NCBI RefSeq assembly: GCF_019977735.1
Contig: NZ_AP025018.1
Span: 1,922,001 to 1,986,000, forward strand
DNA: 64,000 nucleotides
Direction of reading: 5' to 3'
Source: Calothrix sp. PCC 7716
GTDB taxonomy: Bacteria > Cyanobacteriota > Cyanobacteriia > Cyanobacteriales > Nostocaceae
Of the stretch, positions 55,129-63,575 are shown piece by piece. Each line of letters starts with the position of its first letter. Positions within the stretch are counted from its first letter, which is position 1. The notes beneath the pieces are model-generated. The model was not told the origin of the DNA and ran no database searches. It was given only the letters and a program-made list of their open reading frames with translations. Position numbers and translations under genes: made by a program.

Positions 55129-55695
55129 TTAGTTCTTAATTTTTGGTAAACCGATGATACGTTTAACTTGAACTGATACATCAGGAAAAGCTAAGGGAAT
55201 AATGGCGCCTGTAGTTAATGTAAGTTCAGTTGTATATCGCTTATTTTGTATATCTCGAAATACTTTCAACTGAGTATTTTTGAGGTCAGCAACCCAATAC
55301 TCAGGAATACCTGCTTCTGCATAAGCATCTTTTTTGTCATTTAAGTCTTTGTTGAGGGTAGCTTTAGAAATTTCAATAATCCAAAAAATGTCTTCGGGGT
55401 AAGGATGATGCTCTAAATATATTTCACCTAAAGGTCTAACGATAGCTATATCAGGAGCGGGTTCAGAGTCATCGGGGAGGATTATAGGTTTAGCATCCCG
55501 AATTTTTACCCGTTCTCCAAGTAGTAAGCGAAGATAGTCAGCAGCTTCAGTATTGTAGTAGGCATGGGGTTCTCGTTCTGGAGGCATAACAATAATGTCG
55601 CCGCGCAATAGTTCAACATGTTGGTCATCAAAAATACCTGCTTCTATTGCTTGGTGATAACGTTCAATTGTCCACTTAAATGTAGTTATAGTCAT
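55129..55695 (-). CDS. Uma2-family (DUF820) endonuclease-like protein
   Basis: 188 residues, full length. FKWTIERYHQAIEAGIFDD, VELLRGDIIVMPPEREPHAY, EPAPDIAIVRPLG and the core IFWIIEISKATLNKDLNDKK (PD-(D/E)XK-type Glu and Lys) followed by AYAEAGIPEYWVADLKN. Uma2 proteins are predicted restriction-endonuclease-like enzymes present in dozens of copies per genome in filamentous cyanobacteria; their role is not known. ATG 55695. Confidence 0.88.
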   Translation of the reverse strand: MTITTFKWTIERYHQAIEAGIFDDQHVELLRGDIIVMPPEREPHAYYNTEAADYLRLLLGERVKIRDAKPIILPDDSEPAPDIAIVRPLGEIYLEHHPYPEDIFWIIEISKATLNKDLNDKKDAYAEAGIPEYWVADLKNTQLKVFRDIQNKRYTTELTLTTGAIIPLAFPDVSVQVKRIIGLPKIKN

Positions 55696-55868
55696 AATAC
55701 TTTATTCCTAATCGCATTTAATCTACTATTGATATAAAAAATTTAATTATGTGTATATTGGGTTGAGTAATTGTGATGGAAATACAGCAATTGGACACCC
55801 CTAATACAAATAAATTTTAGCACAGACGCAATTACGCTCGAATAAACGAGCATAAAAGCTTTGTTGCT

Positions 55869-56486
55869 TTAATTTGTAATTGGCACATTCTTAAATGCTG
55901 CTGTATTTGGAACAAATATATCTAAATTATTAATACCGTCTGGCACTCGCAACCAAACGTAAGCGTCAGCAGAAGAATTAGGACGTAGTTGGAATAAAGA
56001 AACGGCGCCAGTTGATCGACTTACATTAACTCCTTTATAAGTTTCACTGGTATCGGGATTGCGTGCGGTTGTACCATCAACTGATATAATGTCAGTAGCT
56101 TGAGCAATATTCTCTGCTGCAACGCGACGAATCCGCATTTGCACGTTTACGACATCACGGTTTCCGGTTTCTGGGTCTTTAATTCGCTTTACTGAAAGTA
56201 ATTCTACTCTTCCTTTATTAGTAAAAGCTGGTTGAACAAACTCACCAGGTTTAATATTCTGAGTAGTCGTATTAGAAGATGGTGTCGTCGTTTGGGGTGA
56301 AGATACTGGGGTTTCTACGGGACTTGGCGCCTGAGTTGGAGTAGTAGGAATTGCAACAGTATTATTACTTACTGCTTTAGAACTTAGTGTTTGTTGAAAC
56401 GTGTAAACTTGGTAAGCTGCAAAACCACTACATATCAAAGCTAAAGTCGAGATAATAACTGCCAGACTTGACAAAAATGTATTCAT
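55869..56486 (-). CDS. Exported protein with a Pro/Thr-rich linker and a beta-rich C-terminal domain
   Basis: 205 residues from ATG 56486, which has AGGGGG about six bases upstream. A membrane anchor or signal (SLAVIISTLALICSGFAAY) is followed by a linker rich in T, P, S (about 45-90) and a domain of about 110 residues (GRVELLSVKRIKDPETGNRD, DVVNVQMRIRRVA, NLDIFVPNTAAFKNVP) that resembles the immunoglobulin-like DUF4352 class. Probably attached to the outside of the plasma membrane. Function unknown. ATG 56552 would add 22 residues before the anchor and is less likely. Confidence 0.65.
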   Translation of the reverse strand: MNTFLSSLAVIISTLALICSGFAAYQVYTFQQTLSSKAVSNNTVAIPTTPTQAPSPVETPVSSPQTTTPSSNTTTQNIKPGEFVQPAFTNKGRVELLSVKRIKDPETGNRDVVNVQMRIRRVAAENIAQATDIISVDGTTARNPDTSETYKGVNVSRSTGAVSLFQLRPNSSADAYVWLRVPDGINNLDIFVPNTAAFKNVPITN

Positions 56487-56603
56487 ATAGAACCCCCTAG
56501 TTAATTGAAAGCTGTAAAACATGTAGATTTTATTACAAGTATGTAACAGCACACTGTTAACTCAAGCTCTTTTTTACACATAACCTTACAAACTTTTACT
56601 GTT

Positions 56604-56740
56604 AAAATGTCCCATTGTTTGAAGCAGCTCACTTGCCTATAAACTGCTCATAACTATATAAGCATATAAATGCGCCACTAGTTAAGCAACCTTGACCACC
56701 GAGATAACTGCCTTTATTTCTTTTGGGTAGAAAAACTAAA
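56604..56740 (-). pseudogene. Degenerate relic of a DUF433/DUF5615 toxin-antitoxin junction
   Basis: This stretch aligns with the junction of the intact module at 62000-62140: ATGTCCCATTGT, GAAGCAG, AAACTGCTCAT, ACTATATAA, CGCCA, TTAAGCAACCT and ATAACTGC are shared in the same order. Frames are destroyed by substitutions and small indels. It is a fossil of a second copy of the same module, on the same strand. Confidence 0.65.
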
Positions 56741-56764
56741 CAGTAGCAAGGTTTACAAGTATTG

Positions 56765-56862
56765 GGACTTACGCACAGAAACCTGGTTTCTACGCAAAAT
56801 CGTCGTTTTCATTATAAGTTATCGACAAAGAAACCAGGTTTCTAGGATTTTTGCGTAAGTCC
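56765..56862. mobile_element. 98-bp element with GGACTTACGCA ends
   Basis: GGACTTACGCA (56765-56775) is inverted at 56852-56862. Inside lie paired AGAAACCTGGTTTCT palindromes (56777-56791, 56829-56843), nearly the same as at 34113-34178. No ORF. A probable MITE-like unit between the DUF4352-like and FGE genes. Confidence 0.65.
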
Positions 56863-57013
56863 TGAGTATCAATCATCGCAGAATCAAAATTTTACGTGTT
56901 GTTAGCGGTTATAGAGATTAAAAATCTTTATTCGTAGATTCTGGTGACCAATTAGAATAAAAGCTTACAATTTTTTAGTATACAATTATTCAAATAATCA
57001 ATTATCAAAATAA

Positions 57014-58174
57014 ATGGCTACACCAGATGAATTGAAGCTTATTTTTCAAAAATATGTACCAGAAACCTTAACGGAGAATCAAATTGAAGCTGTTTGTCAA
57101 GCTTGTAAAGGCAACAAACAAATAATAGTGCAAGTTGCAAAGTACATTAATAATGTTGAGCAGGCAGAAAATAGTCAGTTTGGAGACAGGATTACCTACG
57201 AGGGACTTGATCAAGAAATAAAGTTAATTATCCAAGAGCTTCGAGAAATACTCCAGCATATAAAAACTCAAACATCCCCTCAGACACAAGATGACAAGTA
57301 TGTAGTAAAAAATAGCTCAGAAACGCGATTCATTTTACCTGCTCCACCGCCAATTATCAAAAAATTTGAGTTTGAGGTTGTAACTGTAGATGCTTATGGT
57401 ATAGAAACTAAGCGTTGCAGTAAGCCGACTGAGTATTTTATCGAAAGTTTAGGTGATAGAGTTATTCTAGAAATGGTTGCCATCCCAGAGGGTAAATTTA
57501 AAATGGGAGCAGAAAAAGATGAAGAAGCATCCCAAGAAGAAGAACGTCCTACACACAGAGTTTATGTAAAGCCTTTTTTTCTAAGTAAATATCCTATTAC
57601 TCAAGCACAATGGAAAGTAATTGCACAACTTCCAAAAATTAACCGTGATATTAATCCTGAAATATCAGAGTTTAAAGGAGATAACTTACCTGTGGAGAGG
57701 GTTTCCTGGTATGACGCACAGGAGTTTTGTCAGCGACTGTCAAGGGAAACAGGACGAACATACCGCTTACCTAGCGAAGCTGAATGGGAATACGCTTGTC
57801 GCGCGACAACTTCAACTCCATTTTATTTTAATAATATTACAACACACGTAGCTAATTATTATAGAGAAAACGAGGATATTGACGGCGTATGTTATCAACA
57901 AACAACTGAATTAGGTCGTTTTCCTGCTAATTTTTTTGGGTTACACGATATGCATGGTAATGTTTGGGAATGGTGCGCTGACTATTACCACGATGATTAT
58001 TATGGCGCACCACAAGATGGGAGTGTATGGTTAGATGATGGATATGAGGAATATCGAATTTTGCGAGGTGGTTCCTGTGATTCTCCTTCTAATATGTGCC
58101 GTTCAGCATATCGCTTTTTTGAAAATCCAAGTGTTTACGGTAAGGCATTTGGTTTTCGCGTAGTTTGTTCTTAA
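57014..58174 (+). CDS. FGE-sulfatase/C-type-lectin-fold protein with N-terminal adaptor-like domain
   Basis: 386 residues. An N-terminal helical domain of about 60 residues (MATPDELKLIFQKY, TLTENQIEAVCQACKG) resembles the effector-associated domains that link parts of bacterial conflict systems. A linker leads to an FGE-sulfatase domain (about 155-386: EMVAIPEGKFKMGAEKDEE, SKYPITQAQWKVIAQL, VERVSWYDAQEFCQRLS, YRLPSEAEWEYACRA, LHDMHGNVWEWCADYY, RILRGGSCDSPSNM, AFGFRVVCS). The domain shares the C-type-lectin fold of retroelement-diversified proteins. The cysteines of true formylglycine-generating enzymes are not arranged as in catalysts, so binding is more likely than catalysis. Followed within 16 bp by the convergent helicase-nuclease gene. 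Confidence 0.75.
   Translation: MATPDELKLIFQKYVPETLTENQIEAVCQACKGNKQIIVQVAKYINNVEQAENSQFGDRITYEGLDQEIKLIIQELREILQHIKTQTSPQTQDDKYVVKNSSETRFILPAPPPIIKKFEFEVVTVDAYGIETKRCSKPTEYFIESLGDRVILEMVAIPEGKFKMGAEKDEEASQEEERPTHRVYVKPFFLSKYPITQAQWKVIAQLPKINRDINPEISEFKGDNLPVERVSWYDAQEFCQRLSRETGRTYRLPSEAEWEYACRATTSTPFYFNNITTHVANYYRENEDIDGVCYQQTTELGRFPANFFGLHDMHGNVWEWCADYYHDDYYGAPQDGSVWLDDGYEEYRILRGGSCDSPSNMCRSAYRFFENPSVYGKAFGFRVVCS
58061..58171 (+). other. Candidate variable region of a diversity-generating retroelement
   Basis: The last 37 codons have the position and pattern of cyanobacterial DGR variable regions: LRGGS, CRSA, R, P and GFRVV kept, with variable residues between them. Many variable codons end in T (GAT, TCT, TCT, TAT, TTT, TTT, GTT, TTT), as expected if AAT codons of a template had been changed at adenines. 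No template repeat or reverse transcriptase is in the window. Ordinary FGE proteins share the same frame motifs, so this is suggestive only. Confidence 0.4.
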
Positions 58175-58189
58175 ACATAAATTTGTTAA

Positions 58190-61100
58190 CTAACTAAATA
58201 ATTGATAAATTCTTGCCTTGACATTTTGGATAGATGATAAGTCTGAAAGTTGTATACTTGTCTCCCTACGAATTTGAACTTTGGAATTAATTTTTGACTT
58301 AGTACACTTGGGTCTATAAGAGTGAGAAAGCCAACTCCAACTTCCTAGAATAGCAAATTTAGTATCACAAACCAATATTTTTTCGTTTGTTCCTAAATTT
58401 TCAATATGTATGCCTTTACCTAAACAAATTAAATGAGAACCTGAGTATTCAGAGAATAGTTTTTTTAGCTCGCTTTCGGTGGATGAGTCATTATTATCGT
58501 TCTCTTCACTGCCTTTATAGCCGTAAATGACTGTAACCTTAACTCCTCTTTCTAAAGCAGAAACTACATCATCAACAAATCGTATAGATTCCTTACCTCT
58601 AATCCAAGGTGTAACAATTATCAGTTCGTCTTCTGCTTGTTCAAGAGCGTCTTGAAAAAGATTGAAATGGTCACAATCATAAACTAAAGTACTTCCAGGC
58701 TGCTGTGGAGGAATTTCTGATTCAAATTTATACTCTAAAATATCACCATGCTCTCGAATGTGTTCAACTAGTTCGCGAGTAAGTCGCCCTTTCTCTAACT
58801 TGTAAAGATTACCGACTAAAATAAACAATTCCTTAGCTCTCGACACAGCTACATTGAGAAGGTTTGGTCGCCTGTTAATCCATGAAACACTATCTTGCGC
58901 TCGACATACCTTAGTAGATAAGATAATTACTTTCTTCTCAGAACCTTGAAAAGTGTGAATTGTGCCAATAGATTTGTAAGGAAATCCGGAGAATTTTTGA
59001 GTTAAACGCTCTCTTAATGCTGTAGCATGAGCATTAAATGGTGAGATTACGCCTATGTCATCTAAGGAGTAACCTTGAGTAAGTAAATGCTGAACTATCT
59101 CACATACTGAAGTAATTTCTTCTTCATTGACGTTATTGTAGATATTCCCCTCAACATGGTAAGCAATTAAGTGTGATTTTAATAAAGACTCAACAGGTTC
59201 TGTTTTTACCTCTAATCCATAGTTGGCAATAGTATTACAATATTGAATAATGCTAGGTTGACAGCGATAATGTTGTATTAAACCAATTCCTTGACCTTTA
59301 TCGTTGTCTTCTCCTGTTGCTCCTGCCGCGCGGTGATAGGTAGTAGCGCTATATTCTTCTTCTGGGCTGTAACGATGGTAATCATTTTCTGTTAAACCTT
59401 TATCTATAAATGAGATTTGACGATAGTTTTGGCGCCTTCTGTCACTTAAAGTGATGACAGGCTCAATTTGTTGAGGGTCTCCGACGATAATAGCTTTACG
59501 GGAGCGCACTAGTAGAGGAAAGGTTTTGTGCAGGTCAATCATTCCGGCTTCGTCTATAATTGTGCGGTCAACACACTCAGAAACCCACGGGAGCATATTT
59601 CGGATTGAAAGTAGTGTGCTGGTAATGGCAGGAAATATCAAAGTCAAATTTTTAATATGCTCATCTAGATTCTCCTTCATTTTATTTCGGTCTTTCCAAT
59701 TACCAGAGATAGCGCTTGAATACAGTTCCAAAGAAGATTTTACACGGTCTTTAGAATACAATGCTTGCTGAGTCAGAAGTTCGCGTGATAGCTTAAATAA
59801 TTCCTGATGTTTGTCATGAAAATCTTGGTGAAAAGATAGGTAAAAATCTTTTAAAGACTTGTTTAATAAGCTTTCTAATGTAGCTAACTCTCTCAATGCA
59901 TCATCTTTTTTTTGCTCTATAGTGCTTATATCTCCAGAATTTTTTTGTAATCTTGCTTGTATACTTAATAGCTCTTCTGCCTTTTCTAGTCTTTCTCTAA
60001 CTAATCTTGCTTGTTGGATTAAATCGCTACGATTTTTAGGGTTTTCTACGCGAAAAGGAGTATTAAAGGTACTTTCAATCGCTGACTCACAATCTATAGC
60101 TGCCTTTGTGATTAAATTTTCTTCTGTTCTCCCAGTCAACCAGCGCAATAAACGATTCCACCAGGGCAATCTTTCTCTCGGTAACTGTCGTTCTACATTA
60201 TCAAAGCGCAAATTTATTTTTCGATAAGCTTCTATTGGTAGCTGCTCATACTCTGCTAGTTCCGTTGACCGTAGCTCGTATTGGGTTTTGGTTGATAGTG
60301 CTTCTTCTAAATTATCTTGAAGTGTCTGTGTTTGTTGTAAAAGTTGAGATTGTCTTTCTTCTGATAAACTTCTTTGCTGACGCTGCTCTAAATAATTAGA
60401 CTCCTCAGTTACTAGACTATCTTTAATTTTTTTTATTTGCTGCTTAAGATTATCATATATAGCGCCATCAAAACTATTTTTTTGTAAGTAATCAACTGCT
60501 TTTTGTATTTTTTCTGTAGCACCCCCCGATGATTGAATATTCGCTTTACTTCCTCCTTTTAAATAAAGGAAATCATGTTTTAAAGATTTATCCGCTAACC
60601 ATTTATCTAGCTTTTCTATGACATTATCAACAGCCTTATTATTAGTACTACTAATGACAATCAGGTTATTACCACCTTCATCTTTCTCAATTGCTCTAAG
60701 GGCGCGTTGAGCTACCTGTTGGGCGATAAGATGAAGTATAAGAGTGGTCTTCCCAGAACCTGGCGGTCCTTGTACAGCAGTTATAGGTTCACTTTGAGCG
60801 TGCTTTATTGCTGTTAATTGCGAATTTGTTGGTGCATGGGTTGGGAAAGCACCCATGTAAGTGACTTCGTGTTTTGGAGGCTGAGGTGTACCGAATAAAT
60901 ATTCGTAAGCTGGGTGTCCTTTCGACCAGTTCTTCGAGCCTGATTTTATTTCTTTCAAGTCTTGCTTAAGATTCCTAGAATATATTGCTCCTGTAAACTC
61001 AAACAAGTAGGGTTGTCGTTGAATCTTATAGCGACGATGTACAGCAACTTGTCGCATCCACTCTTCATAAGTTCCAAACTGTAACTCAAAAGTTGTTTCA

Positions 61101-61546
61101 AGAAAGCGTCGCAACCCATCTTGAGTAATCAATAGTTCGCGCTGTTCATCATCTAGCCCCAGGAAGGTGGCTACGTTTTCTCCTGCTTCAGTGAGTTTTA
61201 ATTCGTCAATATTCCAGCCTTGCCCTTTATACTCTCCTCTAAGGATGGGAGTAATATCCAAGCTAAACAAAGGGCAAAAATAAGATCTTTCCTGGTCTAC
61301 ATCTTGAACTTGTGGAAAGGACAAAGACCATACAGTTTCCTGTTTTTGCTGCGCTTTGGTAACTTTTTGCTGTAATTCTAAAAAAACAGCTTGGTCAATC
61401 AATATATTATTGCCTATTATATTTACACCATCCTGTTTGACTATATCCTGCTTACCTGCTTCAATTCTGGCGTTACTGAAATCGTCCAAATCAACATAGT
61501 CTAACCATGCGTTGAGAATCGCGTCTACTTTGCTAGCTGCGTTCAA
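58190..61546 (-). CDS. SF1 helicase-PLD nuclease fusion, candidate Mokosh type II protein
   Basis: 1118 residues. An N-terminal region of about 230 residues is followed by a Upf1/Dna2-type (COG1112) SF1 helicase: Walker A AVQGPPGSGKTTLILHL (about 260), a coiled-coil insert of roughly 300 residues, motif II IIDEAG, motif III VGDPQQIEPV, motif V IGTIHTFQGSEKKVI and motif VI LNVAVSRAKELFIL. The last 180 residues form a phospholipase-D-like domain (LIIVTPWIRGKESI, then TNEKILVCDTKFAILGSWSW). The HxK pair of the HKD motif reads NEK here, with K and D kept. A COG1112 helicase fused to a PLD domain in one gene is the design of the Mokosh type II anti-phage system. It should work on phage nucleic acid in the cytoplasm. 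Only one GGCGCC occurs in 3.36 kb. Confidence 0.8.
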   Translation of the reverse strand: MNAASKVDAILNAWLDYVDLDDFSNARIEAGKQDIVKQDGVNIIGNNILIDQAVFLELQQKVTKAQQKQETVWSLSFPQVQDVDQERSYFCPLFSLDITPILRGEYKGQGWNIDELKLTEAGENVATFLGLDDEQRELLITQDGLRRFLETTFELQFGTYEEWMRQVAVHRRYKIQRQPYLFEFTGAIYSRNLKQDLKEIKSGSKNWSKGHPAYEYLFGTPQPPKHEVTYMGAFPTHAPTNSQLTAIKHAQSEPITAVQGPPGSGKTTLILHLIAQQVAQRALRAIEKDEGGNNLIVISSTNNKAVDNVIEKLDKWLADKSLKHDFLYLKGGSKANIQSSGGATEKIQKAVDYLQKNSFDGAIYDNLKQQIKKIKDSLVTEESNYLEQRQQRSLSEERQSQLLQQTQTLQDNLEEALSTKTQYELRSTELAEYEQLPIEAYRKINLRFDNVERQLPRERLPWWNRLLRWLTGRTEENLITKAAIDCESAIESTFNTPFRVENPKNRSDLIQQARLVRERLEKAEELLSIQARLQKNSGDISTIEQKKDDALRELATLESLLNKSLKDFYLSFHQDFHDKHQELFKLSRELLTQQALYSKDRVKSSLELYSSAISGNWKDRNKMKENLDEHIKNLTLIFPAITSTLLSIRNMLPWVSECVDRTIIDEAGMIDLHKTFPLLVRSRKAIIVGDPQQIEPVITLSDRRRQNYRQISFIDKGLTENDYHRYSPEEEYSATTYHRAAGATGEDNDKGQGIGLIQHYRCQPSIIQYCNTIANYGLEVKTEPVESLLKSHLIAYHVEGNIYNNVNEEEITSVCEIVQHLLTQGYSLDDIGVISPFNAHATALRERLTQKFSGFPYKSIGTIHTFQGSEKKVIILSTKVCRAQDSVSWINRRPNLLNVAVSRAKELFILVGNLYKLEKGRLTRELVEHIREHGDILEYKFESEIPPQQPGSTLVYDCDHFNLFQDALEQAEDELIIVTPWIRGKESIRFVDDVVSALERGVKVTVIYGYKGSEENDNNDSSTESELKKLFSEYSGSHLICLGKGIHIENLGTNEKILVCDTKFAILGSWSWLSHSYRPKCTKSKINSKVQIRRETSIQLSDLSSIQNVKARIYQLFS

Positions 61547-61728
61547 AAGTACCTCCAGGTAGCGGTGCTGGCTATAATTTTTTTATTAGCACTAGTATAC
61601 TATCAGACTTAGTAGATTCGCCCAAAGTTAATGTTTTATTTATTAAAATCAATTTATGTATTTACACGGCTTTAGGCTAGGCGCCAAGCACTTGTCAATT
61701 TCAATTTACATTTTTCATTTTTCATTTT

Positions 61729-62070
61729 TTAAATAGAAGGACGTACAACACGAATCAGTTTACCTGGTAACGGTTCTTCCCGTGCGATTGCTTCGCAAAT
61801 CCGAGTCGCCATTCGAGGTCTGTCAGCATCATTAGTACAAACAATAATACCCGCGTGTTCAGAGTTTGCTCTATGCAGTCGGATAAAATCTTCACGGTTA
61901 AGGGTAATAACAGCCCGGTTGTCATTGACTGCGAAAGCTAACACCTCCTCATCCGGGATGCCTAAATTGGCATTTCCAGCTTCCTGTACTGTTAAAACAT
62001 CATGTCCCATTGTCCGAAGCAGTTCGCTTACTTTCCTTGGAAACTGCTCATCACTATATAAACGCGCCAT
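61729..62070 (-). CDS. DUF5615 PIN-like toxin
   Basis: 113 residues. PIN-like motifs are ARLYSDEQFPRKVSELLR, GHDVLTVQEAGNANLG, IPDEEVLAFA and RAVITLNREDFIRLHR, with the acidic residues of the family in place. It follows the DUF433 gene with three bases between stop and start. DUF433/DUF5615 pairs behave as toxin-antitoxin modules and the PIN-like partner would be an RNase. A degraded duplicate of this junction lies at 56604-56740. Confidence 0.85.
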   Translation of the reverse strand: MARLYSDEQFPRKVSELLRTMGHDVLTVQEAGNANLGIPDEEVLAFAVNDNRAVITLNREDFIRLHRANSEHAGIIVCTNDADRPRMATRICEAIAREEPLPGKLIRVVRPSI

Positions 62071-62073
62071 TAA

Positions 62074-62400
62074 TTAAGCAACCTCATTAGCATGGATAAC
62101 TGCTTCAATTTCTTCTGGGTAAGCATCCGCATACGCCCAAGCATTAACTAAATCACCTGCACTAATATGAGGATAGTCTTGCAGCAGTAGGGCTTCACTG
62201 ATGCCAAGACGGCGCGCTTCAACCAAAAGCCAAACAGCTATGCGAGTTCCAGCGATACAAGCTTCTCCACCGCAAACACCAGGAGTTTTGGTTATACCTT
62301 TGGCGCCAATTTCGATACTTTGAGTTAGTCTTTGGATAATTGCTGCTTTTTCGGTTGCAGGTAATGCGAGAATTTGATTTTCTAGTTCTTTGAGAGTCAT
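62074..62400 (-). CDS. DUF433 antitoxin-like protein
   Basis: 108 residues. The DUF433 pattern is ITKTPGVCGGEACIAGTRIA, VWLLVEARRLGISEALLLQD and YPHISAGDLVNAWAYADA, a winged-helix-like fold. The N-terminal 35 residues form a helix-rich lead (LENQILALPATEKAAIIQRL), as often seen when the protein is paired with DUF5615. It is the upstream gene of the pair, so it should be made first and repress the operon. Confidence 0.85.
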   Translation of the reverse strand: MTLKELENQILALPATEKAAIIQRLTQSIEIGAKGITKTPGVCGGEACIAGTRIAVWLLVEARRLGISEALLLQDYPHISAGDLVNAWAYADAYPEEIEAVIHANEVA

Positions 62401-62513
62401 AAAATACTAACACTGATTTGGGCTTGGTTTGATTGTAGCTAAATAGTTAAGTTCAAAGTTGCCAAATACGCAATATATAGCAGTCCTAAATCATTTGTAA
62501 AATCCAGACGGTG

Positions 62514-62560
62514 TAGAGACGCGTTCACAGAGTGTACCGCAGGTAAATTTCGCGTCTCTA
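62514..62560. repeat. TAGAGACGCG...CGCGTCTCTA inverted repeat
   Basis: TAGAGACGCG and CGCGTCTCTA enclose about 27 bp. A member of the 30241 palindrome family, between the DUF433 promoter and the caspase gene end. Confidence 0.7.
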
Positions 62561-62585
62561 CAGTATATATTTTAATGTATACAAT

Positions 62586-63551
62586 TTATTTGTTGTAAAC
62601 ATCACCAATGTGGAAGTTTTTGGCTTCATTGATGTTAGTGATGAATTTTCCATGTTGATTTATGACATCGGCAATTTTGTTAATCTTTTGCGTCGCATCT
62701 GGCTTAACTTCTTCCCATCCTTTACTGGGTAAACCTTTACCACCCCGTAGCTTGGCAATTACAAAATCTCCTGCGTCTATGTCAAAGTGAGGAATTTGCT
62801 CTGCATTGCACAATTGACGCGCGCTTTCAGGTACTGCTTTTCCTAAATAATTCATTAAATTAGAAACTCGGACTTCTGTATCACCTGGTTTATTAGCAGC
62901 ACCTTGTAGAGCTTCAAGAAAATGATAGGTGTAGATGCTGCTTGATACATCCTTTATCCAAGATTTTTGCTGACCTTCTGAGGAAGTAAAAACAACTCTA
63001 CCTTTGCCTTGTTTTAAGTCATCAATAAAACCTTTAGATGGGGCAACTCTAATAAATTCATCAAATTCTTCTTCGAGTTCCAAATCTGCTTCTTTAGAAG
63101 TCGCCATTCCCGCTGCATGGCAACTATCAATTATAACTAATAAACGTTCAGCTTGGATTTGCCGTAATGCATTTGTAAAAGTTTCTGCTGATAGCGCAGA
63201 ACTCGCTATTTTAGTTGGCTTAATATCATGTTGAACTAAATAATACAGCTTTGTATTTTTATCTACCCAACCGTGTCCTGAATAGTAAACAAATACAGTT
63301 GCTTTAGGGTCAGATTCTACTTTTGCTTTTAACCAATTCAAGCCATCTAGAATTGCTGCTTTAGTTGCTTCTTGGTTATTCAAAACCCGAATATGCTCTT
63401 TGTCATCAGGATAAGCACATAATTCCGGGTCAACTAAAGCCGCATAAATTGCTTGAGTATCTTTTACCGTTACTGGCAGTGATAATTTACTATAAGCTGA
63501 CTCACCAACACCAATTAATAGTGCATAACCGTTAATAAATTTATCGCTCAT
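62586..63551 (-). CDS. Caspase-family (C14) cysteine protease with C-terminal RHIM/PP-like motif
   Basis: 321 residues. The caspase-like core begins YALLIGVGESAYSKL; the catalytic pair is H93 in FVYYSGHGW and C144 in VIIDSCHAAG, the standard orthocaspase/metacaspase arrangement. A linker follows and the last 25 residues read KFITNINEAKNFHIGDVYNK. The NFHIGDVYN part resembles the short amyloid-forming RHIM/PP-like motifs that connect bacterial effectors to their NLR-type sensors, here on the effector side. A protease triggered in defence or programmed death would fit, but no sensor is seen. No GGCGCC in the gene. The next gene is 25 bp upstream on the same strand. Confidence 0.85.
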   Translation of the reverse strand: MSDKFINGYALLIGVGESAYSKLSLPVTVKDTQAIYAALVDPELCAYPDDKEHIRVLNNQEATKAAILDGLNWLKAKVESDPKATVFVYYSGHGWVDKNTKLYYLVQHDIKPTKIASSALSAETFTNALRQIQAERLLVIIDSCHAAGMATSKEADLELEEEFDEFIRVAPSKGFIDDLKQGKGRVVFTSSEGQQKSWIKDVSSSIYTYHFLEALQGAANKPGDTEVRVSNLMNYLGKAVPESARQLCNAEQIPHFDIDAGDFVIAKLRGGKGLPSKGWEEVKPDATQKINKIADVINQHGKFITNINEAKNFHIGDVYNK

Positions 63552-63575
63552 TTTATTTTTACTCCATGAAATTCG

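Noticed and set aside
57014-58174. Formylglycine-generating enzyme acting on a sulfatase
   Set aside because: No sulfatase gene is nearby, and the N-terminal adaptor-like domain plus variable-region-like end fit a binding protein better than a catalyst.
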